Numbered from the stretch's first letter, positions 1 through 11,372 are shown. The stretch: 64,000 nucleotides of DNA from Arabidopsis thaliana (GCF_000001735.4 NC_003075.7:14075001-14139000), one strand, 5' to 3'. Translations and numbers: made by a program. Notes: a model not told the origin generated them from the sequence alone.

Positions 1-91
1 GAAAGGGAACTTAAGGATCAAGTTCAATATCAAGTTTCCAGCGAGATTAACTGCGGAACAGAAAGCTGGGTTTAAGAAGCTTATTGGGTGA
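1..91 (+). CDS. 3' end of a DNAJ (Hsp40) heat-shock family gene, partial
   Basis: The first bases carry the last 29 codons of a gene that starts before the window, read in frame from base 2 to a TGA at 89-91. The peptide ends in KFPARLTAEQKAGFKKLIG, with KGNLRIKFNI just before. This is the typical end of the C-terminal substrate-binding domain of type II DnaJ proteins, in which a 'G(N)LxIKFxIxFP' strand is followed by a short helix. Such proteins are cytosolic co-chaperones that stimulate Hsp70 ATPase. From the position next to HAESA it is probably AT4G28480, but that is from memory; the J domain and the rest of the gene are outside the window. Confidence is good for the family and moderate for the exact locus. 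Confidence 0.82.
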   Translation, partial: KGNLRIKFNIKFPARLTAEQKAGFKKLIG

Positions 92-320
92 TGATTAAAG
101 CATCTCTGTCTTGTGATGTGTGGAGATTGGGATAAATTTGGTAATATACAATTTATAGGGAATTATCTCCCTCTTCATTAAATTTCGTGTTGTTAAACAA
201 GTCTTCTTTTTAAAGAATAGTTTTTTCAAGATTTGGTACATGTCCTCCATAAACAAAAATTGAAGATCACAAATCTTTTTGTTATACAAAAGTTTTTCAG
301 TTCTTGTCTAGAGTATGAAA

Positions 321-1011
321 TTATTCTTTGGTAAGGGGAGATCCGATGCCATGACGGCGTGTAGGGAACGCTAGGAAGAAGGCACCACAAATGACGCCGA
401 TGACAAAAGGTAAACTGGTAAGAATCTCCTTGGTTTCCTCGGAAGGAACGGGGAATAAACAACGGGTTACGTTCTGATCAAACATGGAGACTGCGAAGAA
501 GACGAGCATTGACATGATTGCGTGAATAAAATCAAGAATCTTGAGCTTATACTTTTCCTTCTCCTCCTCCGTTAAAGTAATCGATCCATCCATCACTAAT
601 AGCCCACTCCACGTTGCCAACCCGTACCTAACCTGCAACATTAAGTTTGGTGCTTATGTCAACAAGTTGTTATGAATGGTACAAAACAGCGGAAAATGTG
701 ACAGAGATATGTATATATACCTTGCCGTTTGGGTCTCTAATGGAGTCGGTAAAGGAGAAGAGGAAGCAGGAGATGGCGCATAAGGAGACGAGGAAGCAGG
801 TGAGCCAGCGACTGGTGATGGTGGGACACTGACCTTGATGGGTTAGGACCGGACACATTATTTGAAAACTCATTACAGAACCGGTTGGGAGCAGATTTGA
901 TAGATGAGCTGTTCCTTTGAATGTTTTCCTCACAACTCTCTCTACTTTCGACTTTGGTTTTCTTGGTGCCGACGGCAACGATGCTATCAATGACTGCTTC
1001 GTCTCCTCCAT
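321..1011 (-). CDS. DMP7: DUF679 domain membrane protein (DMP7-type), two exons
   Basis: Two exons on the minus strand: 1011-721 and 632-321, with intron 720-633 (GTATAT...TTGCAG). Joined, they give 200 residues. The reading frame extends upstream to 1017, but that codon is TTG; the first ATG is at 1011 and opens METTKQ-like sequence (MEETKQSLIAS). The DUF679 hallmarks are visible: a short hydrophilic N terminus, LSNLLPTGSVMSFQ, a first membrane segment followed by CPTITSRW, a hydrophobic stretch ending in FTDSIRDPNGKVRYG, then two more hydrophobic segments (FIHAIMSMLVFFAVSMFD; PFVIGVICGAFFLAFP). The family has four membrane spans and has been linked to ER and tonoplast remodelling during senescence and, for other members, to gamete fusion. 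Nothing shows which role this member has. The symbol is from memory of the locus next to HAESA (AT4G28485). Confidence 0.88.
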
Positions 1012-2893
1012 CTTCAATTGTTTTTTCGTTAATCACTCTGCAAATTCGAATGATTATATATGTTTCTTTTTTTTGTCTCTATGGTTAATTCTGATTTGAA
1101 AGAATTGCACAAGATTTTATGGGTTTCGATTTCTTTCTTTTTTGGTGTTTGCTTCCGTTGAGTTGTTTGTTCAGGTTTCAAGGTTGATATTCTGTTCTTC
1201 CATTTTTATGTTTCTGTTGCATGTCAGGATTAGCAATAAAAAACGTAAAAACCAAATAACATTTGAGTAACGAAACAAGAAATAGGAGTTTTGTAACAGA
1301 AAGGATTAAACTAAAACTCTGTCACCGTTTCCTAAGAAGATATATCATTATCAAAGTTACTTTTATTATATTGATATAGTAAAACTTTGCTAAACTAGTA
1401 AAAACTAGTTTTTCGAAAATAATCTAGATTAGAATTCTCCAAAGACGTGGCTTAATTCTAATCTGTCTAACGTATGGACCATAAAGAATTGTATTAAATT
1501 GGTCTTTGAACGAATTTATTCTTCGGCTAAAAGAGGTTATCGGTTGTGAAGTGGACCTGCAATTTCATTTGTTTGTTCATAAGAATATATGAACGAGAAC
1601 TTAGGTGACCTCTATTTCATATAACTTTTACATACTGCATACTGGTAAATCATATGAAATATGGACTTTTAAAACGAAACAAAAATCACGTATAACCCTA
1701 TTAGTGTATATAGAGTCTCTGTTGTGTTGAGACTCTGTTGTGTTGAGACTCTATATACACTAATAAACCCTTTTTACTTCTTTGTTCCATACGAATTAAG
1801 CTTCAGAATAACAGAATTTAAGAGAATATCGTTATTAACAGCAAAAGTCCAAAACAATTAAAAGGCAGAGTGCTTGTGGAGACGTAAAGGGAATGCAAAC
1901 TAAGAAGAAGAAAAGTCATTATCGTTAGAGGACCAAAGACTTAAACATTATTGGATTAAGGTGACATCATAGTGCATAGTGCGTTGTACCATCGCGCAAA
2001 CTCGTGATATTCGATCACGGATTAAAGCCATGATCTATCATTTTCTCTTCTTTCCCCCCTTAAATCTCGTTGTTTTTTCAAATCATAGTGACTGTTGCTT
2101 TTCCCATCGAAATGAAAGTAATCTAACAAAATCTACTGTTAGATCATGTTTCTCCGACCAACCAAATTTGACCTTGTCTACATATACACGTGGCTTCACA
2201 AATGCGCATCAAGCAATTGGAACTTGGAAGCATCACTATAGTTCTAAACTTCCAATTAAAAGATTGTTAGTCAATCTAGGGTTGGGATCATAGGTGGCTA
2301 AGTTTTCGGTTTAACAAATTTTCGAGATCATCGATATAAAATCATAGGATATGTCCTCATCACAATACAGTATACACACACACATAAGTGATTAAGTTAT
2401 GCATTCATAACATTAATCCAGAAGCTTTATATGCAGACTCGAAAAGTCAACATAAATCCAGCATTACATGGCCCATTTGTCTCCATCATTTTGACCATCA
2501 TAGCATTTCAGTTGACTTGGAGAGTGACCATTGGTCCATTCTGTTTCTTTTCAAATGAACAATTAAATGTTTGTTCATTTATCAAAAAAATATTTTTTAT
2601 AAAATTACCTTATGTAATTATTCATAATCCGATTTTTTTTTAATATCACTTTACAAATTTGTTTATGATTTATATGTACAGTAGTACTTTGCTCCGTAAT
2701 CGATTTCACATGGATGTATACTATTGCCTCCTAATTCTTCCAATATCGGAAAACATGTCTCACCCATGTCTTGTCACAGTGCTCGTTTCCCTTTTTGCTT
2801 CTACAATTCCTTATAATTACCAATCCATAATTTCGTTTTATTCACAAATCCAAAGCATGAAAAAAGAAGAATAACGATTCCTTTTCCAAAAAA
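1012..2893. other. Intergenic spacer between DMP7 and HAESA; divergent promoters
   Basis: The two flanking genes are transcribed away from each other, so this AT-rich 1.9 kb should carry both promoters and 5' leaders. A strong hairpin lies at 1700-1764 (own entry). The several short open frames between 1979 and 2874 have no recognisable domain and look like chance frames. No TATA box was assigned with confidence. Confidence 0.6.
1700..1764. repeat. Perfect 20-bp inverted repeat with a 25-nt loop
   Basis: The left arm at 1700-1719 (ATTAGTGTATATAGAGTCTC) is exactly complementary to the right arm at 1745-1764. The 25-nt loop is built from a short direct repeat: TGTTGTGTTGAGACTC occurs at 1720-1735 and starts again at 1736, so the right arm's GAGACTC is present twice. 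The structure would form a stable hairpin in RNA or a cruciform in DNA. It may be a remnant of a foldback element or a replication-slippage product. No target-site duplication was seen outside the arms. Confidence 0.85.
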
Positions 2894-5800
2894 ATGCTTT
2901 ATTGTCTTATTCTCCTCCTATGTCTCTCTTCTACGTATCTACCAAGTCTATCTCTAAACCAAGATGCCACCATTCTCCGGCAAGCCAAACTGGGCTTATC
3001 CGACCCGGCCCAGTCCCTATCTTCATGGTCCGACAACAACGACGTCACCCCATGCAAGTGGCTAGGCGTGAGCTGCGACGCCACGTCAAACGTTGTCTCC
3101 GTCGATCTCTCAAGCTTCATGCTCGTCGGACCTTTCCCCTCCATCCTCTGCCACCTTCCTTCTCTCCATTCCCTCTCTCTATATAATAACTCCATCAATG
3201 GCTCTCTCTCCGCCGACGACTTCGATACGTGTCACAATCTCATCAGTCTTGATTTATCGGAGAATCTATTGGTTGGATCCATCCCAAAGTCACTTCCTTT
3301 CAATCTCCCAAACCTCAAGTTCCTTGAAATCTCCGGAAACAACTTATCAGACACGATCCCGTCGAGCTTCGGAGAGTTTCGAAAGCTTGAGTCTTTAAAC
3401 CTCGCCGGTAACTTCCTCTCCGGTACAATTCCCGCCTCTCTCGGTAACGTCACGACTCTTAAAGAACTCAAACTCGCTTACAATTTGTTTTCTCCGAGTC
3501 AAATCCCGAGTCAACTCGGAAACCTCACGGAGCTCCAAGTTCTCTGGCTCGCCGGCTGCAACCTCGTCGGTCCGATACCTCCGTCTCTGTCCCGGTTAAC
3601 TAGTTTGGTTAACTTGGATTTGACATTTAACCAACTCACAGGATCTATCCCAAGTTGGATCACGCAGCTAAAAACCGTCGAGCAAATCGAACTATTCAAC
3701 AACTCGTTCTCAGGCGAGTTACCAGAATCCATGGGTAACATGACGACGCTAAAAAGATTCGACGCGTCGATGAATAAGCTGACAGGAAAAATACCCGACA
3801 ACTTGAATCTGTTAAACCTCGAGTCACTCAATCTCTTCGAGAACATGCTCGAAGGTCCTTTACCGGAGAGCATAACTCGCTCCAAAACCTTGTCAGAACT
3901 CAAGCTTTTCAACAACAGACTCACCGGAGTATTACCGAGTCAACTCGGCGCTAACTCACCGTTACAGTACGTGGACTTATCGTATAACCGATTTTCCGGC
4001 GAAATACCGGCGAATGTCTGCGGTGAAGGGAAGCTAGAGTATCTAATTCTTATAGACAATTCGTTTTCAGGAGAAATCTCTAATAATCTCGGAAAGTGTA
4101 AGAGCTTGACCCGGGTCCGATTGAGTAACAACAAGCTTTCGGGTCAAATCCCACATGGATTCTGGGGATTGCCTCGCTTGTCACTTCTCGAACTCTCTGA
4201 CAATTCGTTCACCGGAAGTATTCCTAAGACGATCATCGGCGCGAAGAATCTATCGAACCTACGAATCTCAAAGAATCGATTTTCAGGTTCAATCCCCAAC
4301 GAAATCGGATCGCTTAACGGAATAATCGAGATTTCCGGAGCGGAGAATGATTTCTCCGGTGAGATTCCTGAAAGCTTGGTGAAATTGAAGCAATTGAGCA
4401 GGCTTGATCTCAGTAAGAATCAACTCTCCGGTGAGATTCCTAGAGAACTTCGTGGTTGGAAGAATCTAAACGAGCTTAATTTGGCTAATAATCATCTCTC
4501 CGGTGAAATCCCTAAAGAAGTCGGAATCTTACCTGTTCTCAATTACCTTGACCTTTCAAGCAATCAATTCTCCGGTGAGATTCCGTTGGAGTTACAGAAT
4601 CTGAAGCTAAACGTTTTAAACCTTTCGTATAATCACCTCTCCGGTAAAATCCCTCCTCTCTACGCTAATAAAATCTACGCACATGACTTCATCGGAAATC
4701 CCGGTTTATGTGTTGATCTCGACGGCCTTTGTCGGAAGATCACACGGTCTAAAAACATCGGCTATGTATGGATTCTTTTAACGATTTTCTTACTCGCCGG
4801 TTTGGTTTTCGTTGTCGGGATCGTTATGTTCATTGCCAAGTGTAGAAAACTCAGAGCTTTGAAGAGTTCTACTTTAGCAGCGTCGAAATGGAGATCATTC
4901 CACAAGCTTCATTTCAGTGAGCACGAGATAGCTGATTGTCTCGATGAAAAGAACGTAATCGGGTTTGGATCTTCTGGTAAAGTCTATAAAGTTGAGCTTA
5001 GAGGTGGAGAAGTTGTAGCTGTGAAGAAACTTAACAAAAGTGTTAAAGGAGGAGATGATGAATACAGTAGTGATTCGTTGAATAGAGATGTTTTTGCAGC
5101 GGAGGTTGAAACGTTGGGGACGATTAGGCACAAGAGTATTGTGCGTTTGTGGTGTTGTTGCAGCTCTGGTGATTGTAAGTTGTTGGTGTATGAGTACATG
5201 CCTAATGGGAGCTTAGCTGATGTGTTGCATGGTGACCGCAAAGGCGGTGTTGTGTTGGGTTGGCCAGAGCGGTTGAGGATTGCTTTGGACGCTGCCGAGG
5301 GTTTATCATACTTGCACCATGATTGTGTTCCTCCCATTGTGCACCGCGATGTGAAGTCGAGTAACATACTGCTAGATAGCGATTATGGGGCTAAAGTTGC
5401 TGACTTTGGGATCGCTAAAGTCGGTCAGATGAGTGGTTCCAAAACTCCAGAAGCTATGTCCGGGATCGCCGGTTCTTGTGGTTACATTGCACCAGGTATA
5501 AACCAAAACATATTTCAGCTGCATTTTGTAACTTTTGATCTTATATTAATAGTTTTCAATTTTGCAGAATACGTATACACACTTCGGGTGAATGAAAAGA
5601 GCGATATCTACAGCTTTGGTGTGGTGCTTTTGGAACTGGTTACAGGGAAGCAACCAACTGATTCAGAACTTGGAGATAAAGATATGGCAAAATGGGTGTG
5701 CACTGCACTTGACAAATGCGGTTTAGAACCCGTGATCGATCCCAAACTCGATCTCAAGTTCAAAGAAGAAATTAGTAAAGTCATTCACATTGGTCTACTC

Positions 5801-5965
5801 TGTACGAGTCCTCTCCCTCTAAACAGACCTTCCATGAGAAAAGTTGTGATCATGCTTCAAGAAGTCTCTGGTGCTGTTCCTTGTAGCAGTCCAAACACAT
5901 CTAAACGATCTAAAACCGGTGGGAAACTCTCGCCTTACTACACGGAAGACTTGAACAGCGTTTGA
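2894..5965 (+). CDS. HAE: HAESA leucine-rich repeat receptor-like kinase (floral abscission)
   Basis: Two exons, 2894-5495 and 5568-5965, flank a 72-nt intron and give 999 residues, the known length of HAESA (RLK5, AT4G28490). Order of domains: signal peptide (residues 1 to about 20, MLYCLILLLCLSSTYLPSLS), LRRNT region with the paired-Cys motif PCKWLGVSC, about 21 LRRs with repeated SGEIP motifs to about residue 580, a second Cys pair (GLCVDLDGLC), a membrane span (WILLTIFLLAGLVFVVGIVM), then a Ser/Thr kinase. Kinase motifs seen are GFGSSGKV (P-loop), VAVKK (ATP lysine), HRDVKSSN (an active RD-type loop), DFGIAKV and, after splicing, APEY. The known role is perception of the peptide IDA with SERK co-receptors at the plasma membrane, signalling through a MAP kinase cascade to drive floral organ shedding. 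The intron has no in-frame stop, so the unspliced frame stays open (see findings). Confidence 0.98.
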   Translation: MLYCLILLLCLSSTYLPSLSLNQDATILRQAKLGLSDPAQSLSSWSDNNDVTPCKWLGVSCDATSNVVSVDLSSFMLVGPFPSILCHLPSLHSLSLYNNSINGSLSADDFDTCHNLISLDLSENLLVGSIPKSLPFNLPNLKFLEISGNNLSDTIPSSFGEFRKLESLNLAGNFLSGTIPASLGNVTTLKELKLAYNLFSPSQIPSQLGNLTELQVLWLAGCNLVGPIPPSLSRLTSLVNLDLTFNQLTGSIPSWITQLKTVEQIELFNNSFSGELPESMGNMTTLKRFDASMNKLTGKIPDNLNLLNLESLNLFENMLEGPLPESITRSKTLSELKLFNNRLTGVLPSQLGANSPLQYVDLSYNRFSGEIPANVCGEGKLEYLILIDNSFSGEISNNLGKCKSLTRVRLSNNKLSGQIPHGFWGLPRLSLLELSDNSFTGSIPKTIIGAKNLSNLRISKNRFSGSIPNEIGSLNGIIEISGAENDFSGEIPESLVKLKQLSRLDLSKNQLSGEIPRELRGWKNLNELNLANNHLSGEIPKEVGILPVLNYLDLSSNQFSGEIPLELQNLKLNVLNLSYNHLSGKIPPLYANKIYAHDFIGNPGLCVDLDGLCRKITRSKNIGYVWILLTIFLLAGLVFVVGIVMFIAKCRKLRALKSSTLAASKWRSFHKLHFSEHEIADCLDEKNVIGFGSSGKVYKVELRGGEVVAVKKLNKSVKGGDDEYSSDSLNRDVFAAEVETLGTIRHKSIVRLWCCCSSGDCKLLVYEYMPNGSLADVLHGDRKGGVVLGWPERLRIALDAAEGLSYLHHDCVPPIVHRDVKSSNILLDSDYGAKVADFGIAKVGQMSGSKTPEAMSGIAGSCGYIAPGINQNIFQLHFVTFDLILIVFNFAEYVYTLRVNEKSDIYSFGVVLLELVTGKQPTDSELGDKDMAKWVCTALDKCGLEPVIDPKLDLKFKEEISKVIHIGLLCTSPLPLNRPSMRKVVIMLQEVSGAVPCSSPNTSKRSKTGGKLSPYYTEDLNSV

Positions 5966-8013
5966 ACATTCCAATATGGGCTGAGAATCGGTTTGGGCCG
6001 GGGATAGCAATTTGATGTTATGATGCTAGGTGAACTGTAAGAAAGATATCAAAAACAGAAAAGTGGAGCTTTCTGATTAGGTAATTGCTCTTAAAGCTAA
6101 TATAAAGTTATAATTTGGATATTAATTTTAATTTAACGCAATATTTGCAATATTTGGTGGTTGGTCCACCCAATAGCCAACCTTATTTAAACTCGAGCTC
6201 GTTACCAGTTCAATTTTGGAAAACGGATCGATTCTGACGAGTGATGATCAATATTTTTTTTTCTAATTTTTTTTTCATATTCTTATAAAGTAAAACTTAG
6301 TGTGGTAATACTAATGCCATTATAAAAAGTAAATTCTAAATAGCCAAGCATAGACAGCATATGTCAGTATAATGTGGTTAGATAGATTTCTTGAATGACA
6401 CCTTGCCGCGGTTTCGATCCACCAATGAAAACAACAAGCTAACCACAAAATTTTCCAACAGACACAGAAGTGTAACATTTGTTCATAATTTTTTGTTTAG
6501 TTTGATAATAAATTAAGAATAGGTTGTATAACATGTGTTTAGAGTTAACAGGGGAGAGCAGAAACAAAAATCAGAAAACAAAGAGAAAAAATAAATAAAG
6601 GTTGAGGAGGTTCCTTGTTAATGTTATGCATGAGAAGTCTACGTGAAGAAATAGAATAATGACTAGCTTTTTAACTTTCCATTTTTTTTCTTTTTTTTTC
6701 TTTTTCTTTTTATCTATCTAAAAACCAATATTATAATGTTTTCTAACGTATATCACTAATATCAGTATGTGATTTCAGTAAAATTTATGTACATACAGTA
6801 ATATACTGATGATGGAGATGTTAAATATGTGTAAATTATAAGTATAAGTTTATGTATAATATCTTTACATACACTCTAGGGTGACATTGGACCTTAACTT
6901 CTCTTTCTTATTTTTTGTTCTACCATATCACGTCTGAGCTCTCACAGACCAGCAACAACACCTTGCCCCAAACTTACTCCATCTCATATTCATTTTCAAA
7001 TCCTATACATTTAATCAGCAAATTACCAAGATTAATTGATTAGTTATAGGTTTTATTATCTTTACTCAACATTCAACATTATACATTGGATATAGAGATC
7101 ATCCCACACAAACTACGACAAGACAAGTTATTTTTGTTCCATGCATGTTATTGTCAAAAAAGGAAAGATTAGCTCACATATGTATTCCCTCATAAGATTT
7201 TGTCTTTCATGTTATTTTGTTTGATCAGTCTTTGTCCATCTCTCTCTCACACACCATACATACATGCCATGAGCCCAACCAAACTTAAAACCCAAGCAAT
7301 CTTTTTTTTTCTTTCCTTCTTGGTTATTCATTTATTTATTCTTCAAAATATCACATATATGTATTTTTAAGAATAAACTAAAGTCTATTCAATTTATATG
7401 TTTTTTTCTTCAAAAAACTGTATATGTACATGCACACTTGTAAAAAAAGCGAAGAAAAATAGTTCCAATAATTTATCAAACTAGTACATGTTACAATGTA
7501 AAACTAATTAAGGTTTGAAAATTTCATAGTTCTTTAGACTTTACTTTCAAGTTGTAGGTGGGCATCTCCCTCTCGTTGTTACTTAACATGTATGTTTCTA
7601 CATACTTGTTAAACAAACCTAAGTCTTTAAATAATTATTTCTCACTATACAGTATATAGAACATTTGTACACATTATAAAAATGAGGTTTAAATAATATT
7701 TCTTCTAGGATTATCTCATCTCTCTCTTTCATGGATAGTACAGAGTTAAAATCAAGTGCAAAAAGGGGCAATTATCTCAGCTTAAAAAAGTGATGAACAA
7801 GAATTTAATTCCTTCCTCTTTCTCAAGATAACCTCAAAGAGATCTTCTTATGAAACATATGCTTTAGCTATCTTTAACCCTTTTTCCCTTCTCTCTTTCT
7901 ATTTCTCCCTCATACCTTTGTTTATTCTGATGAAGTTGTGAGCACTGAAAGAAAAGAAGAGAGGAGAAGAGAGATATGCACAAGAAGAATTAAACTTAGG
8001 GACACAAAACAAC
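5966..8013. other. Intergenic spacer; HAESA 3' flank and SND2 promoter and leader
   Basis: About 2 kb of AT-rich DNA between two genes on the same strand. The first 150 bases should hold the HAESA 3' UTR. The last 100 bases are purine rich (GAGAGGAGAAGAGAGA at about 7960), typical of a plant 5' leader just before the SND2 start. I saw no coding signal, repeat array or transposon terminus in between, only polypyrimidine runs around 6680-6710 and 7300. Confidence 0.6.
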
Positions 8014-9266
8014 ATGACTTGGTGCAATGACCGTAGCGATGTTCAGACCGTTGAAAGAATCATTCCCTCCCCGGGGGCGGCTGAGTCCCCCGTAGCCTCA
8101 CTTCCGGTCTCTTGTCACAAAACTTGCCCTTCTTGTGGCCATAACTTCAAGTTTCACGAACAGGTTCTTGTTTCTCTTTCTACCTATATCAAGTTTAAAC
8201 TTTAGATGATATTGGATATTTGAATATAATATATTAATATGTAATGTAGGCTGGGATCCATGACTTGCCGGGACTTCCTGCTGGAGTAAAATTTGATCCG
8301 ACGGATCAAGAGGTCTTGGAGCATCTTGAAGGCAAGGTAAGAGATGACGCAAAAAAGCTTCATCCTCTCATTGATGAGTTTATCCGTACCATCGATGGTG
8401 AAAACGGCATTTGTTATACCCATCCTGAAAAATTGCCAGGTGATTCTATGTTGCATGTTCAATCATCAATTAATCGGTTACAAATTGAGACTATAGTTAC
8501 AAATTTTCCGTCTTCAAATGATCTTCTAGTTATGCTTATTGAAAACTACATAAATACGTTGAAAAAACAATTTAATCATATTTTAATACGATGGAAATTG
8601 TCATATAGAAAAAGAAAATGTAGCTAATCCAATTTCTTAATTAAATTAAGTTTGATGAATGCTAATTAGTCGTTGAATACATATATAGGAGTGAACAAGG
8701 ACGGGACGGTGCGTCATTTCTTCCACCGACCGTCGAAGGCATACACGACGGGAACAAGAAAGCGACGTAAAGTCCACACTGATTCTGACGTCGGTGGAGA
8801 GACACGGTGGCACAAGACAGGAAAAACACGGCCAGTTCTTGCTGGAGGAAGAGTGAGAGGCTACAAGAAAATCCTAGTGCTCTACACAAACTACGGCAAA
8901 CAAAAAAAACCCGAGAAGACTAATTGGGTAATGCATCAATATCATCTTGGCACTAGCGAGGAAGAGAAAGAAGGTGAGCTCGTCGTCTCCAAAGTCTTTT
9001 ACCAGACTCAACCACGTCAATGCGGTGGCTCCGTTGCTGCTGCAGCCACCGCTAAGGACCGACCTTACCTCCACGGCCTCGGTGGAGGTGGTGGCCGCCA
9101 CCTTCATTACCATCTTCATCATAACAACGGTAACGGTAAGAGCAACGGCAGTGGGGGAACCGCCGGAGCCGGTGAGTATTATCACAATATTCCGGCTATT
9201 ATCTCGTTCAATCAGACCGGGATACAGAACCACTTGGTTCATGACTCTCAACCTTTTATCCCTTAA
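8014..9266 (+). CDS. SND2: NAC transcription factor SND2 (ANAC073), three exons
   Basis: Exons 8014-8163, 8250-8439 and 8689-9266 join to 305 residues, matching SND2/ANAC073 (AT4G28500). The start is the first ATG, opening [15 protein letters not shown]. Unlike most NAC proteins, about 60 residues precede the NAC domain and include a Cys-rich patch ([10 protein letters not shown]). The domain itself is divergent: subdomain A reads [21 protein letters not shown] instead of the usual [15 protein letters not shown]. Exon 3 carries the DNA-binding portion ([49 protein letters not shown]). The C-terminal activation region is rich in Gly, His and Asn. The family role is control of secondary cell wall formation in fibres, downstream of SND1/NST regulators, with SND3 (ANAC010) as close relative; it acts in the nucleus. 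Function is from established knowledge, structure from the sequence. Confidence 0.96.
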
Positions 9267-9969
9267 AAACAAAATGATTTTATATCAACGATCCTAAAAT
9301 AAAACAAACGGTATATAATCTAAGCATTATCTTTGATATACACATACATATATACGTTGAAAATAATTTAAAATTTACAGTGCATTCTTGTATTCGTAAC
9401 TTGTTTTTTGTTTCTCTTAATTCTTTTTTCCTTTTGATTTTACGGCTTTGTACAATTTAAATTCCTTGGACTGAGACTGACCATGAAAAATATGTACAAA
9501 GATCTCCATTGGCTATTGACTATTGTTACATGAATTCATTTTGATATCTTGTCGGCTGAGATTTATGGACTCTGTAGCACGTTGTCTACATAAGCGTAAA
9601 AACTAAAACAGATAGGAAAATGTTGCCAACATATAGATATACTATCAATATTTACCAATTAATACACATCTTCATGATCAATTTTATACAAAAGGTGTAT
9701 CGGGACACTGACACTCGTATAAGCAATAACCATGCAAATGCCTATGGTAAATCCAAATGCAAGTGTTTTTCTCCCCCAAACGACAAGTTTATTACAATTA
9801 ACTCATTCAGCAAGACAGTATCTTCTTTTTCAACTTTCACCTTGAGATAGACTGATCCCAAGAATTTTAAAAGTAGTATTTAGTAGTACAAATCAAGCTT
9901 TTGTTCCAACGGATTCTAGGAACTTAAAAGACGAAATGACCCACATGCAGTTTTACTTAAGAAACCTCT
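9267..9969. other. Convergent spacer between SND2 and PHB1
   Basis: SND2 and PHB1 run towards each other here, so this 700-bp spacer should hold two 3' UTRs and polyadenylation signals. The sequence is AT rich with short A- and T-runs. The open frame at 9620-9850 has no domain and no homologue I recognise, so I treat it as chance. Confidence 0.6.
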
Positions 9970-11372
9970 CTAGTTCTTTGCATCAACATCCAAATTCATC
10001 CCTTGTAGGTTAAGCAAAAGATCGTCTGAGCTCAAGTAAACCTTGTTCGCCGAGTTTGCTATGGTCTGTGCAATCTCTCTTGCAGCCTCGATCTTCCTGA
10101 GCGTGATAAACGCTTGGTTGTTTGCAATTGCTTGACCAATGAGCTGAGCACTCTTGGCTTCTCCCTACACAAGCCATGTGAACTTTCGTCACACAACAAT
10201 TTCGCTCTCAGAGTTTAGATTACAAGTGGAAATGTAGAGAATCTCTTTACCTGGGCGCGGATAACAGCACTTCTCTTGTCTTGTTCGGCCTTCTCAACAA
10301 TGAACTTAGCCCGCTCAGCCTCTTGAGCCGCCACCTGCTTTGCTTCAATGGCAGCTGTGAACTCCTTCCCGAATGTCAGGTTTGTGATGGACACATCGTC
10401 AAGCGCAACATTGAAGTTTGCTGCTCGTTCAGTCAGAATCTTCCTGATCTCCCTACTGACCGCCTGAGAGAAGCCCGGAATAAATCTTTAAGAACTTCAC
10501 TTACTAAGAAAGAGAAAAAAGATGATCATATATTCACAGTCATTTGTATACCTCTCTCTGAGTAATAAGCTGGCTTGCATTGTACTGAGCAACCACAGCT
10601 TTCAAAGTCTCGTTGATTATAGAAGGTAGAACTCTCTCGCTGTAGTTCTCACCAAGGCTTCTGTAGATTTCAGGTAACTGGTCTGCCATGGGACGTGTGA
10701 GAACCCTAAGCCCAATTTTCACCTGAAAGTTTTAAAACCACAAAAAACTTAAGAGCTTATGATGTTGAAGCGAACGACTTCACATTCACTAAATTCACAA
10801 AACAAAATGACTGAAAATGGGAGGAGTAGAAGCAGAGTACCATCTGAAGATCACGGCTTCCGGATGTACTCTCAACAAGGTAAGGTCGAGCACGAACGTC
10901 ATAGATGACCGGCCTTTCAAACCAAGGAATCATAAGGTGTGTACCCTCAGGGTAAACCTGCGTAATAACAAGGTTACAAGCTACATACTTGTGAATTAAG
11001 AAGACTGTTTTTACGCTCAACGAGAACAACAAAATTTCATGACTAATCAGTCTCAGGGATTAATGAACAACATATGAGACTTTAACTAACAAATCAACCT
11101 GGAAAATTTCATCCAAATCTCACAAACAGCAAAAAAACTCATTGGGAAAATACATTTACTGAAAATCCAAAAAGACCCAATTTGAAGAAACACTGACTAA
11201 CCTTATCTTTAATACCGACTAAACGATTGAACATGATGGCTCGATGTCCTCCTTCAACATTGTAGAGACTGTGCGTAGCACCATAGAGACCAAGCCCACC
11301 AATAATCCCAACCTTAAGCAACGTCGAAATGGCACCACCACCTGGTATCTTTGGAACTTTGACGTTGTTCAT
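9970..11372 (-). CDS. PHB1: Prohibitin PHB1 (mitochondrial), five coding exons
   Basis: Minus-strand exons 11372-11202, 10957-10841, 10722-10552, 10463-10251 and 10164-9970 splice to 288 residues, all junctions GT-AG and all at codon boundaries. The protein starts [13 protein letters not shown], then has a hydrophobic anchor (about residues 18-36, [20 protein letters not shown]). It continues into the band-7/prohibitin domain ([50 protein letters not shown]) and ends in a charged coiled coil ([20 protein letters not shown]). Prohibitins form ring complexes in the inner mitochondrial membrane with type II partners, and scaffold proteases and respiratory complexes. From order this is AT4G28510. 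An additional noncoding first exon is likely: a GT-AG intron at 11755-11381 lies in the leader, and the first exon ends at 11756. Confidence 0.97.

Noticed and set aside
2899..4134. Several minus-strand frames of 64-137 codons across HAESA
   Set aside because: Shadows of the LRR repeat; no independent coding signal.
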